NCBI RefSeq assembly: GCF_040869045.1
Contig: NC_090323.1
Span: forward strand, 265,736,392 to 265,800,391
Origin: Eurosta solidaginis
Lineage: Eukaryota; Arthropoda; Insecta; Diptera; Tephritidae
Direction of reading: 5' to 3'
Length of the DNA stretch: 64,000 nt
In this document: one piece after another, positions 56,207 to 64,000 of the stretch
Layout of the letters: the number at the start of each line of letters is the position of its first letter
Numbering within the stretch: the first letter of the stretch is position 1
The notes under the pieces: generated by a model
What the model saw: the letters and a program-made list of their open reading frames with translations, nothing else
What the model was told of the DNA's origin: nothing
Databases searched by the model: none
Translations under genes and position numbers: made by a program

Positions 56207-56736
56207 CAGGGCTGCACCTTAACGTTAAGCTAATCGTTTATCAAAAAATTTCCGTTGAAACACTTCGAAATATTATCGATAAAGAAATTATCAAGATAAA
56301 TTGTAAAGCTTTCGTTAACGTTAAAAACGGTAACAAAAACGTGACACTTTGTGTTTGAATTGTGCTGGCAATGCTATAGCCATGGTGAAGCCGTAAGGTG
56401 TTAACAGCGAGCTGACATGCACACACAAACTCCATGTAATTTGTTTGTGTAATTCGTTGGTGGTAATGTCAAAATTCATGAGAAAAGTTGCAATCAGCTT
56501 GGCTAATGCTTTCACCTTTAATGACTCCGCCATCAATAAGCTTTGCCAGCATAGTTTGAAATTAATAATCAACATAAACGATTTGATTTCGTTTTGATAT
56601 GGAAGAAAACGAAACAAAATCATTTCGTTAATTTGACGTTCTTAACGTTAATAAACGAAACGAAATTACTTTGTTTCGTTTATTAACGTTAATTATCGTA
56701 ACGCAATGATATCGGTTCGTTGGTTAAGAATGCCTG
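56207..56736. mobile_element. hAT-type MITE with perfect 8-bp TSD
   Basis: It is flanked by GTTTCAAC at 56199-56206 and 56737-56744. The left end is CAGGGCTGCACCTTAACG and the right end in reverse complement is CAGGCATTCTTAACC. The CAGG start and 8-bp duplication fit hAT. The interior is rich in AACGTT and ATTAACGTTAAT strings near both ends. The small minus-strand ORFs (56241-56623) have no transposase features, so the element is non-autonomous. Confidence 0.85.
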
Positions 56737-56860
56737 GTTTCAACTTATTGTAAAGACGTCAGTCAATTTGCTATAAGGAAGTGGTTAGAGTGAACCTAGT
56801 AGTATTATTGATGCAGTAACGCGCATCAAATCGCAAACAAAATCCAAATAATAAAAGAAA

Positions 56861-57618
56861 CAAGTAAGAAAGTCTAAGTTCGGGTGAAACCGAACATTAC
56901 ATACCCAGCTGTACACTTGAAAGGCTGTTGTTGTTTGTCTTGTGTGCTTAATAGTGTTACAAGGCTGCACAATAATACATATACATATGGTTCTATTCTG
57001 AACTAATTTTTCTTCGACTTTTGGCTACCGAAACATAGAAAATTGCTTAGTCATAAAAGGGGCGGTGCCACGCCCATTTTTTTAAATTTGAAGTTTTTCA
57101 TATTTATTGTTATAAATCCGCTTGAGAAATGAAATACCATTGATATAAAGCTCCTTTTTGCAAAGATATAGCTTATTTTATTCATCCACGACCCTTTAAA
57201 AATCTTTTATATAAAAGTGGGCGTAGTCCTTAACCGATTTCGTTAATTTTTCTACAAAGCATTCCTTATAGAAAAGGCAACCTCTCTGCTGAATTTTGTT
57301 ACGATAGGTTTAACAATTTTTGATTTATGATTAATAATATTAGCAAAATTGATTTTATCACAAGTGAGCGGTGCCACGCCCATTTTAACATTTTTTTTTC
57401 AAATTTTTATCATATAAATAAATGAAATGAAAATGAAATGAGTCTCAATATCATTCCACACGTCACACGTCTAGGTATATTACTTACTAAATATTCAGAT
57501 TTTTGTGTTTTCCAAAATGTTATATATATAAAAAGTGGGCGTGGTTATCATCCGATTTCGCTCATTTCCAATCTATTCTGGGCCCAGATAAGCTCGTGTA
57601 CGAAATTTGGTGAAGATA
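56861..57618 (+). mobile_element. AACAAGTAAG element, 5' part, split by a LINE
   Basis: Start CAAGTAAGAAAGTCTAAG, then TTCGGGTGAAACCGAACATT and ACATACCCAGCTG, like 46033-46085. It continues with AAAGGGGCGGTGCCACGCCC and AAAAAGTGGGCGTGGTTATC modules and stops at GTGAAGATAGG, where LINE sequence begins. Confidence 0.75.
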
Positions 57619-57768
57619 GGTAGTTCTGATGGTAATACTAATGATTGTATCGATAATATGCCTTTCAGTGTAGGCAGTAGGCCAAATATCAATGGCTTCG
57701 ATTTCTCAGTTGTTACAGAGGCTGAAGTGTTAAACGCTATATTTGCTATTATATCGAACAAGTAGACC
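57619..57768 (+). pseudogene. LINE ORF2 fragment upstream of a nested insertion
   Basis: Open frame with NDCIDNMPFSVGSRP and FDFSVVTEAEVLNAIFAIIS, the linker just before the RT domain in jockey/CR1-type LINEs. It breaks off at ISN. The natural continuation, AVGIDGISIRFIK, is found 1.45 kb downstream at about 59217. Confidence 0.75.
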
Positions 57769-59212
57769 CGTCAGATGTTGTTCTGCCCTAAATTTGGTCT
57801 ATCTGCATACATTTAAATAAGCTTTTTCCGTCTAGCCCTGCCCTCACTCCTCTCCACTTTTTCTTAATCCTTTTATTCTCTCCTCCCTCCGTCTTTTTCG
57901 CTTCATCTATTTCTATCTTCATCTCACTCTATCTCTTCGTGAGTGTCCTTCCCTCTTTTCTCTTCTCTGAAGTTTTTCCCATTCTTCTTCATCCCTTATT
58001 GCCAATCCCAGAGGGTGGTATGTATTTTGTTCTAGTCCCAGTCCCACTCCAAGTCTCAGTCCTAGTCCTAGTCCTAATACAAGTGCCAGCTCGTCTCTGG
58101 TCTACTTCCCGGAAAAAAGGATCGTAAATACTAATACAGGCAAATTTATATACCAAATTTCAGGCAAATCGAATAGAACGTATGTAAATATGTATGTGGG
58201 TATTATTAATTCATGTCTTTATTTCGGATTCGCATGCATATTTATCAGTATTGCCAGGTTGATGCGACTAAATGGAATATCACAATGAAAATTACTTTAA
58301 AGCTCTCAGCAAAAGCTTTCATTTGATATCCATATTACACACATATTCTAGGGGTACCGGGGTCCACGTTTTGGCCTATATCTCGAGACCCTAGTCACCC
58401 ATGGGTACGAAAAATGCCCCGTATCAAAGTACTCATAAACAGCTTCCATTTGATAGCCATATTGTACAAACACATCCCAGGATTACCTTAGCATAAGAAA
58501 TATATTGAAGAATTAAATTTCTTTAGTGCACAAATATTAGCATATACATGCAAAAATACCAAAAAATAAAACTTTTGTTTAAGAATTTTAAGGAAATGTT
58601 CAATATTTTTAATGAAAGAGTATTTTTCGAGAGATGTATGCATTCTTAACCATTTATTATTATTTGTGTATGTACATACATATGTATGTTATGCTGATGT
58701 GAAAACACATATGTACATACCTATAAACCTACGCACGAAGTTAAATAACGCAGCGAATGCTATATATGTACGTATGTATGTGTCGCATCAAGCCTCACTC
58801 AAAAGCAATTAGCGCGGACAGTTCACAGCGAACAAACACACATAAGCATTTTTTGATAAAAATGTTACTTTTGTTTAAACAATTTGACTGATATAAGAAA
58901 GGAATCAAGTACTTTTTTTGATGCAGATCGAAGGTAAATATTTCAAAGTTTTACTGAAAAGTAGAATTTTTCAAATCCATCCATCCGTTTATGAGTTATA
59001 GCTGTGTAAACAAAAATTTTATGATTTTTTACTACATTTTGGCAATTTGCCACGCCCCTATAACATATACCTTCAAATTATATTAACTGTACCATCTCGC
59101 GTAGCTAAGCTTTCAAATGCAAAAAACCATTTTAAAATCGGAGCATTCTGTGTGAAGTTATGTGCATACATGACATTTAGCGACTTTATTTTATAAGATT
59201 TATAGAAGAAGA
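57769..59212. mobile_element. Insertion inside the LINE, composite
   Basis: It separates the two halves of a continuous LINE frame. It starts with ACCCGTCAGATGTTGTTCTG, a string I associate with a degraded retroelement. It contains a pyrimidine-rich stretch (57840-57985), a hexamer repeat of CCTAGT/CCCAGT type (58031-58078) and a minus-strand fragment related to the AACAAGTAAG element (58215-58500). No intact gene. Exact ends are uncertain. Confidence 0.55.
58215..58500 (-). mobile_element. Fragment related to the AACAAGTAAG element
   Basis: In reverse complement it reads GTAATCCTGGGATGTGTTTG, TACAATATGGCTATCAAATG and GATATAGGCCAAAACGTGG, parallel to the start of the tandem-unit region at 46140-46260 but clearly diverged. 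Confidence 0.5.
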
Positions 59213-60690
59213 TATAGATGCTGTAGGAATCGACGGAATTAGCATACGATTTATCAAACTAATCCTTCCTTTTGTTATCTCTCCGCTTACTCACATTTTC
59301 AATTTTTCTGTAACTAGCAGTAGTTTTCCTAGTCAATGGAAAATATCCAATATTGTCCCGGTCCTCAAAACTAAGTCTCCGAGTTCCTGCAATGAGTTTA
59401 GACCAATAAGTCTGTTGCCTTCTTTATTTGAGGTATATGAGAAGTTATTGGCAACGTAAATAACTGATCATATAACTACGAATAATTTGCTATCGGACGT
59501 CCAGTCGGGATTCAGAAGAGGGCACAGCTGTGCGTAATCCGTGTTAAAGATTCTTGAAGATATACGTCCAGTCAATGACAACAATAAACTCACTGTGTTA
59601 GTACTCCTGCATTTCTCGAAAGCTTTTGATAAGGTTGATCTCAAAATACTTCTTTTCAAGCTCGAAGCCAGCTATAATTTCAGCCCTTTTGCAATCAAGT
59701 TAATGCGAAGTTATCTCTGCGAGCGATTTCAACAGGTTCAATGTCATAATCAAGTCTCTAGTCTAAAACCAATCACATCTGGTGTTCCACAGGGATCGAT
59801 CCTAGGTCCAATATTGTTTACACTCTTCATCAATGACATAGTTATTTGTTGCCACAATGCCTCCATACATTTATATGCAGACGATACCCAATTATACATG
59901 TCTCGACCTATCGGTCTTTCCGAAGACTTATTTGCTAGACTGAATGAAGATTTAAGACGTATAGCAAACTGGGCTATCCTAAATAAACTATCTCTCAATG
60001 CAGCTAAATCTAAGGCGATTGCATTAGCAAATACATCAAATGACGTAAACAACCTTCTTGATATTATTCACAATGGAGATAAAATAATTTTTCATGATGT
60101 GGTAACTAATCTAGGTTATAAAATCAACTCTAAACTGACTTGTGTTGACCATATTAACCTTGTGGTGAGCAAGATATATATAATACTTTGCGTAATTTAT
60201 ACAGAACCGCCTATTTTTTACCACGAGACGCTAAGATGAAACTGCTCAAAGCTCTAATAACACCTCAAGTCTCTTATGGTGAATTAATATACTGTAACCT
60301 GGACTCAATGTCACTCAACAAATTGCAGCTGACTTTTAACAATGTTGCCCTGTTTGTTCTTTCTAAACAGAAATTTGATCACATATCTTCATATGCAATG
60401 CAAATTCTCGGATGCGATATTTATAATTTCCTAAAAATGCGAAATCTCTGTTTTTGGCATAAGCTAATACACTCACAAAATCCGCCGTACTTAATTAATA
60501 AACTAAGTTTCTGCCAATCTGCATGGACTTTGAATCTATTAGTCTCAAATTTTAAGTACACAACGTCATCCAGAATGTTCTTTGTCAGTAAAATCCGTCT
60601 ATGGAACTCACTCCCGTACGCGACTAAAGCTTTTAGGAAAGCAGGATGTTTTAAGCAGGCAGTATTATCTTTTCTCAACCCTTAACTTAC
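59213..60690 (+). pseudogene. LINE ORF2: reverse transcriptase and C-terminus
   Basis: AVGIDGISIRFIK, FNFSVTSSSFPSQWKISNIV, CNEFRPISLLPSLFEVYEK (one stop), DVQSGFRRGHSC (one stop), then the 59541-60239 frame with VLLHFSKAFDKVD, SGVPQGSILGPILFTLFIND and LYADDTQLYM (both Asp present). The last part (60188-60685) is in another frame, with KALITPQVSYGELIY, KIRLWNSLPYA and FRKAGCFKQAV, the typical LINE C-terminus. The non-LTR type is jockey/CR1-like. The A-rich or TTATA-rich 3' end is near 60780-60870. Inactive. Confidence 0.88.
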
Positions 60691-60877
60691 ATTTTAATTA
60701 TATATCTTTATCCTTGTCACAAAAATTTTGAACTGAAGATGTTTAATTGTTAAAGAATATGATAATAATTCTAACTCTTGTATTTACATTATATTATATT
60801 AGAATATATTATATTATATTACTCTACTGTTATTTTTGATAATTTAATACGATTGATCTACTATCTAAAAGACTATG

Positions 60878-61043
60878 TCTTACGGACGGACGGACGGACA
60901 TGGCTCAATCAAATTTTTTTTCGATACTGATGATTTTGATATATGGAAGTCTATATCTATCTCGAGTCCTTTATACCTGCACAACCAACTGTTATCCAAT
61001 CAAAGTTATAATACCCTGTGTACAAGCACAGCTGGGTATAAAA
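60878..61043 (+). mobile_element. AACAAGTAAG element, 3' end
   Basis: It resumes after the LINE with ACGGACGGACGGACATGGCT, GATATATGGAAGTCTATATC and CAGCTGGGTATAAAAAT, matching 47956-48118. Together with 56861-57618 it forms one element split by a LINE. Confidence 0.8.
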
Positions 61044-61279
61044 ATATGGTGTTTTCATTAAAGTTAAAAACCTCAATCTAATCAGCATGAGCCGCTTTAT
61101 TCCGCTTTTAAAGCAATAATATTATTAGGAGCTTATTGTCTTACTATTAAGGAAAGCTTTAAATATCACTCATACGCAGTGGCATCCAAAGCGTTCCTGC
61201 GAATATGCGCATACATAAATAATTGAGAAAATGTAAGGCAATGAAAGTAGTATAGTAAAATAAAAATTATTTTGTTTTT

Positions 61280-61542
61280 ATGTTGAACTTTAGCTGGCTC
61301 GAGGTCAATAAAACTACGTTGAATAAAACCACAGGTTTTTTAACTAATTTATTCCAATATATTTCGGTTATTTCGCGACTTTGTTTTTGGTATTAAGAAA
61401 ATTGTTTATATCACATTTATACACAGATCCTTGAGAACCATTATCGCGGAATAACCGAAATATATTGGAATAAATTAGTTAAAAAACCCGTGGTTTTACT
61501 TAACGTAGTTTTATTGACCTCGAGCCAGCTAAATTTCAACAT
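61280..61542. repeat. Inverted repeat, about 97-bp arms
   Basis: 61280-61378 and 61445-61542 are inverted copies (GCTGGCTCGAGGTCAATAAA, TTTATTCCAATATATTTCGG) with a few mismatches and a 66-bp spacer. No ORF. Confidence 0.88.
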
Positions 61543-61610
61543 ATTTACATATAAAAAGGTCGCTAAAAACATTCAGATTATTTTGTTTTGTATATCGGCT
61601 GCTGAGTGGA

Positions 61611-61857
61611 AAATAACCCTATCTCGGTTGCCGTTTCAGAGACACTCTATCACAGAAAATTTTGGAGAACGCCCTATTTTAGAGTTCGGTTGAAGAAGGC
61701 CCTGTCTCAGAACTTATTTCAAAAACATCGAACGTCAAAATATAGTGAATATATGCTCAGTTAGGGCGCTTTTGAAAAAAATTCTCAGAGAGAGCGTTGT
61801 TCAACCGAATTCTGAGATAGGGCGTTTTTGAAATGGTAGCCGAAATAGGGTGATTAA
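61611..61857. mobile_element. Small MITE, CCCTATCTCGG ends
   Basis: The left side AACCCTATCTCGGTTGCCGT and reverse-complemented right side CACCCTATTTCGGCTACCAT continue as imperfect inverted copies for about 80 bp through CGCCCTAT and GTTCGGTTGAA. No clear target duplication. Confidence 0.65.
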
Positions 61858-64000
61858 CCTCATTACCATGATATACTAAATGCTGACAAAGACTTATTTA
61901 TGTTTAAAGAAAAGAGTAACAGCAATGCTTTACGGACTTCAAAGAAGCATTGGAAAATGCGAATAGAAATATCTTTGACACTGCTTTACCACAACACATT
62001 CATCAACTTTCACTCGGTAAGTGTTCGGAAGATCTTTCAGAGTAATTCAAAATCGAACGAGACCTCAAACAAGGAAATTCTCGCCCGTGCGAATGCTTTC
62101 GCTCGATACTGGGTAAAACAATTATAGCGGTGTTGAAACATTTTATAAAAAACACGGTGAAATTGCTTACGTATTTGTTTGAAATTGATATAATTGCATT
62201 GCTAAAACCTAATGTAAGATTGTCCCTCTCTGACCAGGATAAGTCAAAGAAGACCTGTCTCTTTAAAGCATCAAGAGTTTTACAATACCTATTTAACAAG
62301 AGCAACATAAAATTAGCACGTCCTGTCTTCTTATATAATCACCTTATTTCGCAACCTCAATTCAAATCAAACAAACATTTCTTAATAAAATATTTGTGTA
62401 CTTTTGAGCTTTTTTTTTGTGGTAGTAAGTTTCAGATCACTGGCGACATATATCAGGTACCAAAACTATAACAAATACAAATCAAACATGTTATAGGTAC
62501 AACACCGGTTAAGAAAAATTTAAACAAAAAAGTTCAGATGAACTGCCTGAATATTTGAATAGCTCACGCCATAGCCAACGATTTGAATAGCAATAAAAAC
62601 GTTTGAACTTAAATCAACTGAAGCACGAACTTTGCAAGCGTTGAGGAATAGCAGAAAAAGGCAATATTTCTTCATGGCATTTCTTCGTTTGCAATCAACG
62701 GAAATGAATTTTTCATAAATCACAAACATGCCAACAGACCAATAGTCAGCCAACAAAAGTAAAAGGGCAAGAAACAACAACAATGAACTATCATCGTGCA
62801 GAAAGCAAAGCAGCAAACAAAATCGACGCAATGACACCACGAGTCCGCCCTTAACTGCCTTAAGTGTTCAATGAGGACAGCATTCGATGGAAATGTGAAT
62901 TGCGATTGAAGTGAAACAAGCCTCTAGTCGGTCAATGTGAGCATCGCAAAATATCTATCTCTAGCAATATTTGCATCGTCAACGCTTTTTATATTTTCGT
63001 TTGAACGTTGTGACGTCAATCGCCAAACAATCTGCTTGCTGCTAGTCTCGTAGCGACAGCGAAAGCAGCAGCAATAGCTGCGAATGGTCATTTAAATTTC
63101 AGCAAGACGAGCAATAACAACAACTGCAAAACTAAACATTGAGAAGTCGGCGTACGATAGTGGCTAACCAAAGTTTTACCTTCTTTGCGCTATAAGCCAA
63201 GCCAACTCAAGTCAAGTCTTACCAAACCAAAACCGAACTGAGCCCTGCGCGCATATTGCGGCTGTCAGTGTGTGAGTATGTTTGTCAGTTTGTGTGTTTG
63301 TGCACTTCTCTAACTATTCGTTTGACCATCTATCTGCCTGACCTTTGCGAAAAGCAAATGATGTTTGGACGTATAAGTACAAGTCATGCTGTGTACGTAT
63401 GTGTGATGTGTAGCGTCACGTTGCTTTCGACTTTCAACTTTCTGCTTTGTGCTTTCAACATTCAACATTTGTAGACCCCCAAACGGCCTCCGCCGCCAAC
63501 ACTTGAACTTTCACTGCAGCAGCCATTATTGTGCATTGTGAATGAAAACAGCAAATACAAACGTTGCTATGCTAACCACAAAAGGAACGAAAAGAAATAG
63601 ACAAAAAAAAAACGAATGGGTAATAAAAAATTAAATGTAAAGCAAAAACCAACGAAGCCATTGCTACAACGAAAGACATTCTAAATATTGCAGATATTTG
63701 AAGCAAACGTTGGAAAAATGCATTTTTGTGCGGGTTGTTGTTAATTGCGCACTGCTGCTACCCCCACTCTTCTCGGTTGTGCTTTCTTCTGCCCTTATAT
63801 TATATTTTTAATTTTATTAATATGCTGCAAGAATCCATTTACAATTTCTTGTTAAATTTTGTTGCATGGCTTGCATGAATGAATGCACAAATGTGTTTAT
63901 GATTTGGAATAATACGAATATAAAAGTAAATATGCTTTATAACGGGTAATTATTTTATATGATACGCATATAATTCCACGAATGTGAATCTAACATGAAA
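61858..64000. other. Unassigned stretch to window end
   Basis: No gene was recognised. Base composition becomes less AT-rich around 62900-63520, with CAGCAGCAAT and CAACAACAAC tracts. That would suit a host 5' UTR or regulatory DNA, but I see no start codon with a supported protein or splice pattern. Confidence 0.4.

Noticed and set aside
60910..60940. CTGATGA as a third hammerhead
   Set aside because: There is no GAAA core or pairing stem II at the right distance. It is part of the repeat end shared with 48004, where the sequence differs.
63000..63520. Host promoter or 5' UTR
   Set aside because: Less AT-rich and with CAG/CAA tracts, but there is no supported start codon, splice site or protein.

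Overview
This is AT-rich dipteran nuclear DNA. The repeats (a tRNA-derived SINE whose 3' part contains GCCGAGCTTCTCTTCCAATT in reverse, a repeat ending in CAACAACAA, and long elements beginning AACAAGTAAGG) look to me like those of tephritid fruit flies. That is recollection and was not searched. I find no convincing host exon, tRNA gene or rRNA gene. The window reads as intergenic or intronic DNA filled with transposable elements (TEs), many of them nested. All coding sequence I can support belongs to mobile elements, and nearly all of it is truncated or frameshifted.

Layout. 0.4-1.6 kb: a palindromic element with another repeat inside it. 3.8-4.6 kb: six tandem units of about 118 bp. 5.6-6.6 kb: a CAACAA-tailed repeat, a SINE and an ATCGATA-rich minisatellite. 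7.0-8.3 kb: a decayed hAT transposon with an 8-bp target duplication. 10.4-10.8 kb: a complete SINE with target duplication. 15.4-16.0 kb: a near-perfect long palindrome. 16.0-16.8 and 48.8-50.5 kb: two copies of a CACTGAAAG-ended element, each holding a SINE. 20.3-20.8 kb: a LINE 3' end. 21.7-22.6 kb: the 3' part of a Penelope-like element with an intact GIY-YIG domain and a candidate hammerhead ribozyme. 22.9-23.5 kb: a MITE. 24.5-31.6 kb: a rearranged block with a 2.2-kb direct duplication, each copy carrying the same solo LTR, plus a second tRNA-type SINE with its own hammerhead-like core. 32.1-36.4 kb: a Tc1-like transposon split by one LINE and abutted by another, each with a clear target duplication. 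38.9-39.6 kb: a 670-bp CTTTC microsatellite. 42.1-42.6 kb: an inverted-repeat element. 44.4-48.5 kb: a minus-strand LINE split by a complete 2.08-kb AACAAGTAAG element. 56.2-56.7 kb: a hAT-type MITE with a perfect 8-bp target duplication. 56.9-61.0 kb: an AACAAGTAAG element split by a LINE that is itself split. 61.3-61.9 kb: two inverted-repeat elements.

The most interesting signals are the two candidate hammerhead ribozymes, one in a Penelope-like element and one directly downstream of a tRNA-type pol III promoter. Next are the clean insertion that fixes both ends of the AACAAGTAAG element, and a 24-bp core shared by two otherwise unlike arrays of about 120-bp repeats.
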